Source: Lentibacter algarum (GTDB taxonomy: Bacteria > Pseudomonadota > Alphaproteobacteria > Rhodobacterales > Rhodobacteraceae). Taken from it: a DNA stretch of 64,000 nucleotides. The notes below the pieces were generated by a model. It had not been told where the DNA came from and did not search any database. It saw only the letters and a list, made by a program, of their open reading frames with translations. The stretch is from contig NZ_JAHKQI010000008.1 in the NCBI RefSeq assembly GCF_018860975.1, positions 497,746 to 561,745 of the forward strand, in the 5' to 3' direction. Below are positions 34,907 through 45,010 of this stretch, in pieces; within the stretch, counting starts at the first letter, position 1; each line of letters opens with the position of its first letter. Both the position numbers and the translations under genes were made by a program.

Positions 34907-37900
34907 TTAGCTACAACCGCTTGTCGCGCCGCATGTGTTGCACTTCATGCAGGTGCCGTTGCGCACCAGCGTGTAGTTGCCGCAATCGCCACAGGCTTCG
35001 CCTTCGTAGCCTTGCATCTTGGCTTTGGTGCGCTCGTCCATGCTCATCATTCCCGAGCTGACGGCCGCTGTGCTGGTTGTTGTGGCGAGGGTGTCGCCGC
35101 CAGTTACCACTGCTGCCGATGTTTCGGGCACCAAGGTGTTCAGCGCGCTGACAGGATCACCGGAAAGTGCTGTTGCTCCGGCATACTGACCGCCCTGAAG
35201 CACCACGAGTTCTTGTGGCATGCGCTTGCGCAGGTAGCCTGTCGAGCTGATTTGCTTGAGCACTTCAAGCGAACGGGAGGCTGCAGTGTCGCTCATCTCT
35301 TGAATGTTGCTCACGCCTTCTTCTTCGCCGCGGCCGATGTCATCAAAGCTTGCGCCCTGCGGTTTGACATGGGCGAGATCGGTGCGATCAAGGTAGGACA
35401 CGGCCAATTCGCGGAAGATATAGTCAAGGATCGACGTGGCGTTCTTGATGCTATCGTTGCCTTGAACCATGCCTGCCGGCTCGAACTTGGTGAAGGTGAA
35501 GGCGTCGACGAACTCTTCCAGAGGCACGCCATACTGAAGGCCAACCGACACGGCGATGGCGAAGTTGTTCATCATCGCGCGGAAGCCAGCGCCCTCTTTG
35601 TGCATGTCGATGAAGATTTCACCGAGGTTGCCGTCTTCATATTCACCTGTGCGCAGGTAGACTTTGTGACCACCAACAACCGCTTTTTGCGTGTAGCCCT
35701 TGCGGCGCTCGGGCATTTTCTCGCGGTGTGACTTTACAACTTCCTTGACGATGACCTTCTCGACGATCTTCTCAGCCAACACGGCAGCTTTTTCCTGTGG
35801 AGAGCCGCTTTCAAGCACTTCCATCGCCTCGTCGTCGTCCTCAACCAAGGCAGAAGCCAGCGGTTGTGACAGCTTTGAGCCGTCACGGTAGATCGCGTTG
35901 GCTTTGACGCCGAGTGACCATGAGAGCTCATAGGCTTTCTGGCAGTCTTCAATCGTTGCGTCGTTTGGCATGTTGACGGTTTTTGAGATCGCACCAGAAA
36001 TAAAGCTCTGCGCCGCCGCCATCATCAGGATGTGGCTGTCAGTTGACAGGTAGCGCTTGCCGATTTTGCCGCATGGGTTGGCACAGTCAAAGACGTTGTA
36101 GTGCTTTTCCTCAAGGTGTGGCGCGCCTTCGAGCGTCATTGAGCCACAGACATGGGCGTTTGCTGCGTCGATGTCGGCGCGGTCATACCCAAGGTGCTTG
36201 AGGAGATCAAAGGTCGGATCATTAAGCTTGGCGGCTGGAATGCCGAGTGACTTGGTGCAGAACTCTTCACCGAGCGTCCACTGGTTGAAGACAAAGCGGA
36301 TGTCAAAGGCTGTGCCAAGAGCTGCTTCGATCTTGTCGATCTCGGTTTGGCCGAAGCCGTGGCCGATGAGCGAGGTGTGGTTGATGCCCGGAGCATTGCC
36401 GAGTGTGGCGTGGCCGACAGCGTATGACACGATTTCTTCGATCTGCGCTGAGCCGTAGCCGAGCATTTCAAGCGCTGCTGGCACCGACTGGTTGATGATC
36501 TTGAAGTAACCACCGCCTGCGAGCTTTTTGAACTTCACCAAGGCAAAGTCTGGCTCGATGCCGGTTGTGTCGCAATCCATCACAAGGCCGATGGTGCCTG
36601 TCGGGGCGATCACGGAAACCTGCGCGTTGCGGTAGCCGTGCTCTTCGCCGAGCTTATAGGCCTCGTCCCAAACAGCCATTGAGAGGGCTGTCAGGTTTTC
36701 GTCGGGGCAGTTTACCAAGTCGAGTGGAACAGGCTTAACGGCGAGCTTTTCATAGCCCTCGGTCGCGCCATAGGCTGCGTTGCGGTGGTTGCGGATGACG
36801 CGGAGCATGTGCTCTTTGTTTTTCGCGTAGCCTGCGAATGGGCCAAGCTCGCCAGCCATTTCGGCAGATGTAGCATAGCTTACGCCTGTCATGATCGCTG
36901 TGAGTGCTGCACCGATGGCGCGACCTTCGTCGCTGTCATAACCAAGACCCATGTTCATCAACAAGCCGCCGATGTTGGCGTAGCCAAGGCCCAATGTGCG
37001 GAAATCATACGAGCGCTGGGCGATCTCTTGTGATGGGAATTGCGCCATTGTTACCGAGATTTCGAGTGTCACTGTCCAGAGGCGCGTGGCGTGCATGTAG
37101 TCTTCGGCGTTGAACTTACCGTCCTCAAAGAAGGTCAGCAGGTTCATCGAGGCGAGGTTACAGGCCGTGTCGTCAAGGAACATGTATTCCGAGCACGGGT
37201 TTGAGCCGCGGATTTCGCCGTCTTCTGGGCATGTGTGCCAGTCATTAACCGTGTCGTGGAACTGAATGCCCGGATCGGCGCAGGCCCAAGCGGCGTGGCC
37301 GACATCTTCCCAGAGGTCACGGGCTTTGATTGTTTTGGCAACCGAGCCGTCCGTGCGGCGGATCAGCTCCCAGTCAGCGTCGTCTTTGACGGCCTGCAAG
37401 AAAGCGTTTGTCACGCGGATCGAGTTGTTTGAGTTCTGGCCTGAAACCGATGCGTAGGCTTCACTGTCCCAGTCGGTGTCGTAGGTCGGGAACTCGATGC
37501 TGTCAAAACCCTGCTTTGCATAGTCCAGCACGCGCTTGACGTAAGTCTCGGGGATATGGACTTTCTTCGCGCCGCGGATAGCGGTTTTGAGCTGTTCGTT
37601 TTTCTTCGGGTCTACGGCGTCTTCTGTGCTGCCGTCCCATGCGCGGATGGCTGAGAAGATCTCGTTAAGGCGCTCTTCGTGCATCTTTGAGCCGGCCACA
37701 ATGGAAGCAACCTTCTGCTCTTCCTTGACCTTCCAGTTGATGTATTCTTCGATATCCGGGTGGTCAGCATCGACGATGACCATCTTGGCCGCGCGGCGTG
37801 TGGTGCCGCCTGACTTGATCGCGCCAGCAGCGCGGTCACCGATTTTCAGAAAGCCCATGAGACCCGACGACTTGCCGCCGCCTGACAGCGCTTCATCTGA

Positions 37901-38599
37901 GGCGCGCAGGTGCGAGAAGTTGGTGCCCGTGCCTGAGCCATATTTGAAGAGACGCGCTTCACGCACCCAAAGGTCCATGATGCCGCCGTCACCGACGAGA
38001 TCGTCTTTGACCGACTGAATAAAGCAAGCGTGTGGCTGCGGGTGCTCGTATGAGCTGGCTGATTTTGTAAGTTCGCCTGATTTGTAGTCAACATAGTAGT
38101 GGCCTTGGCCTGGCCCGTCGATGCCATAGGCCCAATGCAGACCGGTGTTGAACCACTGTGGCGAGTTTGGTGCAGCGCGTTGTGTGGCGAGCATGTAGCG
38201 CATTTCGTCATAGTAAGCTGAGGCGTCTTCTTCGGTTGTGAAGTAGCCCCCCTTCCAGCCCCAGTAAGCCCATGCGCCGGCGAGGCGGTCAAAAACTTGC
38301 TTGGCTGAAATTTCGCCGCCAATTTCTGTGTCTTTGGTTGAGGCTTCAGCACGCCACAAAAATTCGGGAACGTCTTTTTCTTTGATCTTCTTGAGAGCTG
38401 CGGGAACACCGGCTTTGCGGAAATACTTCTGCGCAATCACATCCGAGGCGACCTGACTCCAACTGGCGGGCACTTCCACGCCGTCGAGCTTGAAAACAAT
38501 CGTGCCATCAGGGTTGCGAATTTCGGACGACGTCTTGACGAACTCAATGCTCGCATATGCGTCTTTGCCTGCCTCGGTAAATTTTCTCTCGATCTTCAT
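34907..38599 (-). CDS. nrdJ: Adenosylcobalamin-dependent ribonucleotide reductase (class II)
   Basis: A 1230-residue B12-dependent reductase making deoxyribonucleotides with or without oxygen. The active-site stretch [16 protein letters not shown] in the middle carries the radical cysteine and glutamate, and [20 protein letters not shown] is the conserved phosphate-binding loop. The C-terminus is a cysteine-rich zinc-ribbon-like tail (CGDCGNYTL...CMKCNTCGA), typical of alphaproteobacterial NrdJ, with redox cysteines at the very end. GCGAGGCAG precedes the ATG. No class I nrdAB is seen in the window. The upstream 5' region holds two inverted repeats. Confidence 0.96.
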   Translation of the reverse strand: MKIERKFTEAGKDAYASIEFVKTSSEIRNPDGTIVFKLDGVEVPASWSQVASDVIAQKYFRKAGVPAALKKIKEKDVPEFLWRAEASTKDTEIGGEISAKQVFDRLAGAWAYWGWKGGYFTTEEDASAYYDEMRYMLATQRAAPNSPQWFNTGLHWAYGIDGPGQGHYYVDYKSGELTKSASSYEHPQPHACFIQSVKDDLVGDGGIMDLWVREARLFKYGSGTGTNFSHLRASDEALSGGGKSSGLMGFLKIGDRAAGAIKSGGTTRRAAKMVIVDADHPDIEEYINWKVKEEQKVASIVAGSKMHEERLNEIFSAIRAWDGSTEDAVDPKKNEQLKTAIRGAKKVHIPETYVKRVLDYAKQGFDSIEFPTYDTDWDSEAYASVSGQNSNNSIRVTNAFLQAVKDDADWELIRRTDGSVAKTIKARDLWEDVGHAAWACADPGIQFHDTVNDWHTCPEDGEIRGSNPCSEYMFLDDTACNLASMNLLTFFEDGKFNAEDYMHATRLWTVTLEISVTMAQFPSQEIAQRSYDFRTLGLGYANIGGLLMNMGLGYDSDEGRAIGAALTAIMTGVSYATSAEMAGELGPFAGYAKNKEHMLRVIRNHRNAAYGATEGYEKLAVKPVPLDLVNCPDENLTALSMAVWDEAYKLGEEHGYRNAQVSVIAPTGTIGLVMDCDTTGIEPDFALVKFKKLAGGGYFKIINQSVPAALEMLGYGSAQIEEIVSYAVGHATLGNAPGINHTSLIGHGFGQTEIDKIEAALGTAFDIRFVFNQWTLGEEFCTKSLGIPAAKLNDPTFDLLKHLGYDRADIDAANAHVCGSMTLEGAPHLEEKHYNVFDCANPCGKIGKRYLSTDSHILMMAAAQSFISGAISKTVNMPNDATIEDCQKAYELSWSLGVKANAIYRDGSKLSQPLASALVEDDDEAMEVLESGSPQEKAAVLAEKIVEKVIVKEVVKSHREKMPERRKGYTQKAVVGGHKVYLRTGEYEDGNLGEIFIDMHKEGAGFRAMMNNFAIAVSVGLQYGVPLEEFVDAFTFTKFEPAGMVQGNDSIKNATSILDYIFRELAVSYLDRTDLAHVKPQGASFDDIGRGEEEGVSNIQEMSDTAASRSLEVLKQISSTGYLRKRMPQELVVLQGGQYAGATALSGDPVSALNTLVPETSAAVVTGGDTLATTTSTAAVSSGMMSMDERTKAKMQGYEGEACGDCGNYTLVRNGTCMKCNTCGATSGCS

Positions 38600-38621
38600 G
38601 TCACTGCCTCGCCTGAGTGTT

Positions 38622-38641
38622 AACGTTTCTTTTCAAACGTT
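38622..38641 (-). promoter_or_regulatory. Inverted repeat in the nrdJ leader
   Basis: AACGTTT-cttttc-AAACGTT, perfect 7-bp arms with a 6-nt spacer, ends 23 bp before the nrdJ ATG. A second one (CGCGT-gtaatt-ACGCG, 38655-38670) lies just beyond. They do not match the NrdR box I know (ACACTATATATAGTGT-like), so the regulator is unknown. Confidence 0.4.
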
Positions 38642-39270
38642 CGTAAAATATAATCGCGTGTAATTACGCGCCGTGATCGGGCAGACTTCAGCTACAGGAA
38701 AAGCGATACCGTGCGGAAAAATACCTTTCCGTGGCATATTGCGCCAAATGCGCTCGCAATTTGCTATGTGACCTAAACCTGTCCCAGCCCGTCGCTGACC
38801 CCTATATGTTGTGGTCTTGCTTCCGGTCTCCACAACTTGACGTATTCACCCATAGTTGGTCAACTTAAACTTTCCTAAATTTTCGTGAATTTTTGGTTGA
38901 CCGAGTGTTAAACCCGTCAGCGATTTGCCGCGTATGTGATTCACCCACATGGTTCTCCACAAGCTGCGCCGCGAGACGGAAAAAACGGGAGGCGAAGAAA
39001 GTCAAAGTTTTAGCACCTTTAGAGAAACCATATTGCGGTTCACACGTTTTAGCTGCATGCCTGTTAACCTTTTCGGAGGCCACTTCGGGACTTCAGAAAA
39101 AAACTTCTCTCCTTGATCATATCGGGGCTGAAGGGAGACTTTGAGAGGCCGCAGACTCATCCGAAAAAAGAATCGGGGGTGAAAATGACGCAGAACCAGC
39201 AGACGGAGCTTGCCAACCTTACTCTTATCGGAAAACACAATATCTTGTGGTTAATCTCGGTCAAACACAC

Positions 39271-39295
39271 CAAAAGCCCGCCGCCGAAGCGGCGG
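39271..39295 (-). terminator. UUCG-loop terminator after tRNA-Pro
   Basis: On the minus strand CCGCCGC-TTCG-GCGGCGG is followed by GCTTTTG, a stable tetraloop hairpin with a short T-run, 25 nt after the tRNA-Pro 3' end. Confidence 0.8.
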
Positions 39296-39319
39296 ATGGC
39301 TTAAGAGTATGTGTGGAAA

Positions 39320-39396
39320 TGGTCGGGACGGTAAGATTCGAACTTACGACCCCCTGTACCCAAAACAGGTGCGCTACCAGACTGCGCTACGCCCCG
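39320..39396 (-). tRNA. tRNA-Pro (anticodon UGG)
   Basis: The minus strand folds as a 77-nt tRNA including an encoded CCA: acceptor CGGGGCG / CGTCCCG (one G-U pair), anticodon stem CCTGT/ACAGG around TTTGGGT (anticodon TGG), and the T-loop GTTCGAATC. Confidence 0.95.
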
Positions 39397-39413
39397 GACC
39401 GTGCGGCTCTTTA

Positions 39414-39430
39414 GCCCCGTTCACCGGGGC
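39414..39430 (-). terminator. Hairpin between zapA and tRNA-Pro
   Basis: A 6-bp stem (GCCCCG / CGGGGC) with a 5-nt loop, followed on the minus strand by TAAAG. It may end the zapA transcript or separate it from the tRNA. Confidence 0.4.
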
Positions 39431-39492
39431 ATTGCAACATCAAAAATCACCGCAAGCGCATTCAGTTGAAATTATCCTCATCAGGCAGCGGC

Positions 39493-39894
39493 TCAGGCTC
39501 CCGATCCGAGCCGCTCTTCAAGATCACCGGCGACAGATTCAGCGCGGGCCGCCAGTTCGGCCAGACTGTCTTGCAACCCTGCCGGAACAACCGGAACTTC
39601 GACGCGTTCGGCAGCCGGCGCTGGCATGGCGCTAAGGCGCGCGATCTCGTTTTCGAGCTCGGTTATGCGCCCGTCACGTGAGTTGAGCTTGTCTTCAAGG
39701 CCAGCCGTTTTGTCAGCCAACATAAGCCCAGCCATCAGCAACATGCGTGGCTCGGGCAAGCGACCTATCTGTTCGGTCAACGTACTGGCTTCAATATCAA
39801 GCATTGCAGCAGCGCTTTGCAGGTAGTGCTCTTCGCCCTCCTGGCAGGCAACTTCAAAGCTGCGGCCGCCGATTTTGATTTCGATCTCAGGCAT
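39493..39894 (-). CDS. zapA: Cell division protein ZapA
   Basis: A 133-residue ZapA-family protein that bundles FtsZ filaments at the division site. The N-terminal globular part (MPEIEIKIGGRSFEVACQEGEE) and the helix with RMLLMAGLMLADK fit the family, and a coiled coil follows (about residues 62-90). Its ATG overlaps the stop of the upstream coiled-coil gene by one base (TGATG), so the two are made together. The C-terminal extension rich in A, P and V beyond residue 95 is longer than in E. coli ZapA (109). Confidence 0.92.
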   Translation of the reverse strand: MPEIEIKIGGRSFEVACQEGEEHYLQSAAAMLDIEASTLTEQIGRLPEPRMLLMAGLMLADKTAGLEDKLNSRDGRITELENEIARLSAMPAPAAERVEVPVVPAGLQDSLAELAARAESVAGDLEERLGSGA

Positions 39895-40385
39895 CAGGCA
39901 CTCTCCTCGGCTTGGGCCGCTTGTGTCAGCAAGGTGTTGATGGTTTCAACGACAGCGCCCGCTTCGGCCTGATCAACGGCCCGCGCAGCGCGCAGCCCTT
40001 CAAGCTCTGCCAGCATGGCTTTGTTAATGAGGTGCGGTTCACCTACCCCACGTTCATTGGCTTCGCGCAGGGCCGCGTTCGAGGTGCGCAACTGCTCGTT
40101 GGCGGCGCGCATGCGTTGCATTTCCATGTCGAGTTTGGCGGTCGCCATACGCTGGGTTTCGAGCTCCCCTGCAAGCTCTGCTGTCTGCACCTCAAGCTTG
40201 GCGTGGAGCTTCTTGTTGCGCTCTTCAAGTTGCCCGCTCACAAGCTTTTCATCCTCCAGTGCAGCCTTCAAAGCATCCAGTTCAGCCGTATCGACGGCAG
40301 CTCCACTTTCGTATGTTTCGACGCTCTTACCGATCCGTTCAAGCGCGGAGGTTATGCGCCGCTCCAGTTCGTTGATGTCACTCAT
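39894..40385 (-). CDS. Coiled-coil protein coupled to zapA
   Basis: A 163-residue protein of nearly continuous heptad-type sequence (residues 30-115), starting MSDINELERRITSALERIG. It has no signal peptide or membrane segment. Overlap with zapA suggests a partner in FtsZ-ring organisation, perhaps functionally like ZapB, but without sequence evidence of homology. A similar coiled-coil protein precedes zapA in other Rhodobacteraceae as I recall. Divergent from tkt. Confidence 0.8.
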   Translation of the reverse strand: MSDINELERRITSALERIGKSVETYESGAAVDTAELDALKAALEDEKLVSGQLEERNKKLHAKLEVQTAELAGELETQRMATAKLDMEMQRMRAANEQLRTSNAALREANERGVGEPHLINKAMLAELEGLRAARAVDQAEAGAVVETINTLLTQAAQAEESA

Positions 40386-40599
40386 AAGTCATGCCCCGCT
40401 CTGCATTAAGCCTGTTTTGCACTCTTACAGACGAATCATTCTGGTGCAAGTTCGGCCTCCAATCACCTGAGTTTAGGCGATCTTTCAGGTTTTGTGCACC
40501 CTACAGGCAGAAAGCGCAGTTGCCTTCTTATCTAGGGCTGGTATTCAGCCTGTGCGTTTTACTGCCAAATCTAACACCTGCAAACATGAGGACGACCCC

Positions 40600-42618
40600 T
40601 TGGACATTGCTGCTCTTCGCCAATCTCACCCTGATCACTGGATGCGCGCTGCCGCCATTCGCACGCTGACTCTTGACGCGGTTGCCGCCGCCAATTCGGG
40701 ACACTCCGGCATGCCGATGGGCATGGCCGACGTCGCGACTGTCCTGTTTGAGAAGCACCTCAAGTTTGATGCCAAAGCACCCGACTGGCCTGATCGTGAC
40801 CGCTTTATCCTGTCGGCTGGTCACGGCTCGATGTTGCTGTATTCGCTTCTGCACCTCACCGGTTACGAAGACATGACGCTTGAGCAAATCAAAAACTTCC
40901 GCCAATGGGGCGCGATTACGGCCGGGCACCCTGAGTACGGCCATGCAAAGGGCATTGAAACGACAACCGGCCCGCTTGGGCAAGGCATTGCGAATGCGGT
41001 TGGTTTCGCGATGGCCGAAGAGATCCAGCGTGCGCATTATGGCAAGAAGGTTGTTGACCACCACACTTATGTGATCGCTGGCGATGGCTGCCTTATGGAA
41101 GGCATAAGCCATGAGGCCATTGGCCTTGCCGGACGTCACCAACTGAGCAAGTTGATCGTGTTCTGGGACAACAACGACATCACTATTGATGGTAGGGTTT
41201 CGCTTTCTGACCGCACCGATCAGGTGCAACGCTTCAAAGCTGCCGGCTGGCAAGTGATCGAGATCGACGGACACGACCCTGAGGCCATTGATGCCGCGAT
41301 TGTTAAGGCCAAAAGTGCCGGCGGCAAGCCGAGCATGATTGCGTGCAAAACACACATCGCCCTTGGCCACGCGGCGCAGGACACTTCAAAAGGCCACGGC
41401 GCTTTGACGGATGCCGACCAGATGGCCGCCGCCAAGAAGGCCTATGGCTGGACAACAGGGCCGTTTGATATCCCCAAGGCAATCAAGGCCGAATGGGAAG
41501 CCATTGGCGCGCGCGGTGCTGAAGAGCGGGCTGCATGGGAGGCGCGTTTTGAAGGTATCTCGGGCCGAAAGCAGGCCGACTTCACCCGCGCTTACGCCTT
41601 GGAAGTGCCTAAGAAGCTGTCAGCAACCATTAAGGCGCTGAAAAAGCAGATTTCAGAAGGCGCACCGAAGATGGCGACGCGCAAATCATCTGAAACAGTG
41701 CTTGAAGTCGTGAACCCGATCATGCCGGAGACTGTTGGCGGTTCGGCTGACCTGACAGGCTCCAACAACACCAAAACCGGCGATCTTGGCATTTTTGATG
41801 TCGACAACCGCGGTGGGCGCTATGTTTACTATGGTATTCGCGAGCACGGCATGGCCGCGGCGATGAACGGCATGGTGCTGCACGGTGGTATCCGCCCTTA
41901 TGGCGGCACATTCTTTACGTTCACCGACTATGCACGCCCGTCGATGCGCCTCGCCGCCTTGATGGGTATTCCGACTGTGTTTGTGATGACCCACGATAGC
42001 ATTGGTGTGGGCGAAGATGGGCCAACACACCAGCCTGTCGAGCACCTCGCGATTTGCCGCGCCACCCCCAACAGCTACACCTTCCGCCCCGCTGACACGG
42101 TGGAAACTGCGGAAGCTTGGGAAATTGCCTTGAGCAGCAAAGATGTGCCTTCAGTTCTGTCTCTGACACGCCAAGGGCTGCCGACCGTGCGCCTTGAGCA
42201 CAAGAACAAGAACATGACAGCGCAAGGCGCCTATGTTTTGGCTGATGCTGACGGCAAGCGGCAGGCGATCATCATGGCGACGGGCTCGGAAGTGTCTATT
42301 GCACTGGCGGCGCGCGATTTGTTGCAGGAAAGCGGAATTGGCACGCGGGTCGTTTCAATGCCCTGCTGGGAGCTGTTTGAGCAACAAGAAGAAGCTGTGC
42401 GCAAACGTGTTCTGCCGGGAGGGCCAGTTCGGGTCGCAGTTGAGGCCGGTTGCCAATCTGGCTGGGACAAATGGCTCACCGGTGAGCGCGGTAAGTCCAA
42501 CAAGGCTGCGTTTGTCGGTATGGAAGGCTTTGGCGCTTCGGCTCCGGCCGAGGTGCTTTACGAGAAGTTCGGGATCACTGCTGCGGCAGTTGCCGAAAAA
42601 GTCCGCAGCCTGCTGTAA
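40600..42618 (+). CDS. tkt: Transketolase (TTG start)
   Basis: A 672-residue thiamine-diphosphate enzyme shuttling two-carbon units in the pentose-phosphate pathway. Landmarks: the N-terminal [38 protein letters not shown], the ThDP-binding [13 protein letters not shown]...DNNDITIDG region, and the transketolase signature in [14 protein letters not shown]. The start is inferred as TTG at 40600: GAGGA lies 7 nt upstream, and it gives the family N-terminus (L/M)DIAALRQ; no ATG fits in this frame. A longer frame from 40492 would add residues unlike the family. A strong stem-loop follows. Confidence 0.95.
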   Translation: MDIAALRQSHPDHWMRAAAIRTLTLDAVAAANSGHSGMPMGMADVATVLFEKHLKFDAKAPDWPDRDRFILSAGHGSMLLYSLLHLTGYEDMTLEQIKNFRQWGAITAGHPEYGHAKGIETTTGPLGQGIANAVGFAMAEEIQRAHYGKKVVDHHTYVIAGDGCLMEGISHEAIGLAGRHQLSKLIVFWDNNDITIDGRVSLSDRTDQVQRFKAAGWQVIEIDGHDPEAIDAAIVKAKSAGGKPSMIACKTHIALGHAAQDTSKGHGALTDADQMAAAKKAYGWTTGPFDIPKAIKAEWEAIGARGAEERAAWEARFEGISGRKQADFTRAYALEVPKKLSATIKALKKQISEGAPKMATRKSSETVLEVVNPIMPETVGGSADLTGSNNTKTGDLGIFDVDNRGGRYVYYGIREHGMAAAMNGMVLHGGIRPYGGTFFTFTDYARPSMRLAALMGIPTVFVMTHDSIGVGEDGPTHQPVEHLAICRATPNSYTFRPADTVETAEAWEIALSSKDVPSVLSLTRQGLPTVRLEHKNKNMTAQGAYVLADADGKRQAIIMATGSEVSIALAARDLLQESGIGTRVVSMPCWELFEQQEEAVRKRVLPGGPVRVAVEAGCQSGWDKWLTGERGKSNKAAFVGMEGFGASAPAEVLYEKFGITAAAVAEKVRSLL

Positions 42619-42634
42619 GGGCGTAAAACCACGT

Positions 42635-42656
42635 GCGAGGGGCTACGGCCCCTCGC
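42635..42656. terminator. Hairpin between tkt and DUF808 gene
   Basis: A 9-bp perfect GC stem (GCGAGGGGC / GCCCCTCGC) with loop TACG in the 41-bp convergent gap. No T-run on either strand, so it may act as an RNA 3'-end stabiliser for both genes. Confidence 0.55.
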
Positions 42657-42659
42657 CTA

Positions 42660-43616
42660 TCACCCTGCGACTCTGCGCCAAAGCGGGGTGATCAACTTGA
42701 GGCCGACAGGCACAAGCAAAAGGCCGAGCGCGAGGCCAAACACGCCATCCATAGCCGCCGTAAACACCCATTTGATGGCGTCAACCGGCCCACCGATCAG
42801 CGTGGCAAGTGTCTTGGCTTGTTGCGCTATCCACTCATACGGTAGATGCCAGCCCAGTTCATGCGCCCCATGAATGATGATCGAGCCCCCCACCCAGAGC
42901 ATTGCGGCGGTTCCGATGATCGTGAGCGCATGCAACAGGCCGGGCATCGCCTTCACAACGCCCTCCCCGAAACCACGAGTGACGCGAAGGCGTCCGCGTT
43001 GTGCCATGTGCAGCCCGACATCATCGGCTTTGACGATCAGAGCAACTGCCCCGTAGACGACGACTGTTATCAGCACGGCTACAGCGGCGAGTGTTGCGGC
43101 TTCCATCCAGAATGTGCTCGGCGGTATGGCGGCAAGCGAGATTGTCATGATTTCAGCCGAGAGAATGAAATCTGTCTTGATGGCTCCGGCGGCCTTTTGT
43201 TCTTCAAGGTGAGCGGGATCATCAATTTCGGTTTCGGGTTCGGTGGTGTGATGTGCATCAACAAGGCCAATTGCCTGCGCGATCTTCTCGGCGCCTTCAA
43301 AACAGAGATAGGCGCCACCAAGCATAAGCAAAGGTGAAATGAGCCAGGGAGCGAAGGCATTGAGCGCGAGGCCGGCGGGCAACAGGAACACCAGTTTGTT
43401 GACCATCGAGCCTTTGGCGATCTTCCAGATGATCGGCAACTCGCGGTTCGCTTCAAAACCCTGCACATACTTCGGGGCAACAGCGGCATCGTCTATCACC
43501 GCGCCCGCGGCTTTGGACCCTGCTTTGAGCGCTTGTGCGGCAACGTCATCAACTGACGCAGCAGCAACTTTGGCCAAGGCCGCGACGTCGTCTAGCAGGG
43601 CAATCAATCCGCTCAT
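42660..43616 (-). CDS. DUF808 (YedI-like) inner-membrane protein
   Basis: A 318-residue membrane protein of the DUF808/YedI family, function unknown. It starts MSGLIALLDDVAALAKVAAAS, the family's conserved N-terminus, and has the DDAAVAPKYVQGFEANRELPIIWKIAKGS block (about 41-70), followed by five or six hydrophobic segments. The ATG at 43616 is preferred to upstream in-frame starts for these reasons. Convergent with tkt. Confidence 0.88.
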   Translation of the reverse strand: MSGLIALLDDVAALAKVAAASVDDVAAQALKAGSKAAGAVIDDAAVAPKYVQGFEANRELPIIWKIAKGSMVNKLVFLLPAGLALNAFAPWLISPLLMLGGAYLCFEGAEKIAQAIGLVDAHHTTEPETEIDDPAHLEEQKAAGAIKTDFILSAEIMTISLAAIPPSTFWMEAATLAAVAVLITVVVYGAVALIVKADDVGLHMAQRGRLRVTRGFGEGVVKAMPGLLHALTIIGTAAMLWVGGSIIIHGAHELGWHLPYEWIAQQAKTLATLIGGPVDAIKWVFTAAMDGVFGLALGLLLVPVGLKLITPLWRRVAG

Positions 43617-43785
43617 GTATGGCCTTTCCGCACTGTTAGCGCCAACAAGATTTTCACAACTTAAAATCGGCGCAAGTTTATCGCTAACATGGACAAAAAC
43701 GGTGTTCAATTCAAGCCAGCCCCCTTCCAGAAAGACGATGTGAAGGATATGAGGCTGCAAAGACATTCGCATCAGGAGATCAGAC

Positions 43786-44784
43786 ATGGCCATCACAGTT
43801 GGCATTAACGGATTTGGCCGTATCGGCCGCTGCACCTTGTCACACATTGCCGCCTCGGGGCGTGATGATGTGAAGGTTGTGAAGGTAAACGCCACCGGCC
43901 CTCTCGAAACTGCGGCGCATCTGATCAAATACGATTCTGTGCATGGCCGCTTTCCGAACGAGGTGAAGACTGGTGATCGGATGATGGACCTTGGCGCCGG
44001 CGAGATGGAGATGTTCTCGACCTACAACATGGACGAGCTTGACTGGTCAGGCGTTGATGTTGTTTTGGAATGCACGGGCAAGTTTAACGACGGCGAAAAG
44101 GCCAAAGCGCACCTTGAGCGCGGTGCCAAGAAGGTTTTGCTGTCGGCGCCGGGTAAAAACGTGGACAAAACCATCGTCTATGGTGTGAACGACGCGGCGC
44201 TTTTGCCTGAACACAACATGATTTCCAACGGCTCATGCACAACCAATTGCCTCGCGCCTGTCGCCAAGGTTCTGAACGATGCCGTGGGCATCGAGAGCGG
44301 CATCATGACGACCATACACTCTTACACAGGCGATCAACCGACGCTAGACCGCCGTCACAAAGACCTATACCGCGCCCGTGCCGCTGCGATGAGCATGATC
44401 CCGACATCCACCGGAGCTGCTAAGGCACTGGGTGAGGTTCTGCCAGAGCTGGCGGGCAAGCTTGACGGCTCGGCCATTCGGGTTCCGACACCGAACGTAA
44501 GCGCAGTTGACCTGACGTTCACAGCGGGCAAAGACGTGACAGCAGAAGACATAAACGAGATCATGAAAGCGGCGGCGAGCGGGCCGATGAAAGGTGTTCT
44601 CGGCTACGAAGAAGCACCCTTGGTGTCTGTTGATTTCAACAAGTCGGAAGAAAGCTCGATATTTGCCCCGGCTCAGACGCGAGTTGTTGGTGGCCGCTTG
44701 GTGCGGGTGCTGGCTTGGTATGACAACGAGTGGGGCTTTAGCTGCCGCATGGCCGATGTTGCCGTGATGATGGGCCGCCTGTAG
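43786..44784 (+). CDS. gap: Glyceraldehyde-3-phosphate dehydrogenase, type I
   Basis: A 332-residue NAD(P)-dependent glycolytic enzyme. GINGFGRIGR (residues 6-15) is the nucleotide fold and SCTTNCLAP (near 150) the active site with the thiol nucleophile. AGGAGATCAGAC precedes the ATG. Whether it works mainly in glycolysis or gluconeogenesis cannot be told. It ends at a good intrinsic terminator, beyond which a small membrane peptide starts. Confidence 0.97.
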   Translation: MAITVGINGFGRIGRCTLSHIAASGRDDVKVVKVNATGPLETAAHLIKYDSVHGRFPNEVKTGDRMMDLGAGEMEMFSTYNMDELDWSGVDVVLECTGKFNDGEKAKAHLERGAKKVLLSAPGKNVDKTIVYGVNDAALLPEHNMISNGSCTTNCLAPVAKVLNDAVGIESGIMTTIHSYTGDQPTLDRRHKDLYRARAAAMSMIPTSTGAAKALGEVLPELAGKLDGSAIRVPTPNVSAVDLTFTAGKDVTAEDINEIMKAAASGPMKGVLGYEEAPLVSVDFNKSEESSIFAPAQTRVVGGRLVRVLAWYDNEWGFSCRMADVAVMMGRL

Positions 44785-44814
44785 GGCCAAGCGCTATCAT
44801 TCTTGCGAAATTAA

Positions 44815-44851
44815 CTCCCGTGAGTCATATCTCACGGGAGCATTTCTTTTT
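44815..44851 (+). terminator. Intrinsic terminator after gap
   Basis: A perfect 10-bp stem (CTCCCGTGAG / CTCACGGGAG) with a 6-nt loop followed by CATTTCTTTTTG. A classic Rho-independent terminator. Confidence 0.85.
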
Positions 44852-44863
44852 GAGGCTGCAGGC

Positions 44864-45007
44864 ATGAATACCCAAATCGCGATTGTCCTTGGATTGGTAA
44901 TCCTGTCTTTGCTCTGCCTTGACGGTTTTTTGAACCAATGGGACGCGTTGGTGTTTTTGCTGCGAAAGTTCGCAGCGTTAACCGAATGGCTGGCATTCTG
45001 GCGTTAG
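44864..45007 (+). CDS. 47-residue membrane peptide downstream of gap
   Basis: A short frame beginning MNTQIAIVLGLVILSLL. Residues 4-20 form one hydrophobic helix, a second amphipathic stretch follows (FLLRKFAALTEWLAFW), and the protein ends there. GAGG lies 8 nt before the ATG. I recall similar peptides after gap in roseobacters, which supports it as a real gene. Reading through or past the gap terminator would express it. Function unknown. Confidence 0.65.
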   Translation: MNTQIAIVLGLVILSLLCLDGFLNQWDALVFLLRKFAALTEWLAFWR

Positions 45008-45010
45008 GTT

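Larger units (their letters stand above)
38600..39319. other. Long intergenic region upstream of nrdJ
   Basis: About 720 bp with no gene I can support. It contains two inverted repeats close to nrdJ, two near-DnaA-box strings (TCTCCACAA at about 38828 and TTCTCCACA at about 38953), and at its far end the tRNA-Pro terminator. I looked for a cobalamin riboswitch and saw no convincing B12 box, which would be unexpected in any case since NrdJ uses rather than makes B12. Confidence 0.5.

Noticed and set aside
38828-38962. Two DnaA-box-like strings (TCTCCACAA, TTCTCCACA) as a possible origin
   Set aside because: Only two degenerate matches, no dnaA/parAB/gidA genes, no AT-rich unwinding block.
39113-39304. 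Small frame MTQNQQTELANL... before the tRNA-Pro terminator
   Set aside because: It reads through a transcription terminator of the opposite strand and has no family resemblance.
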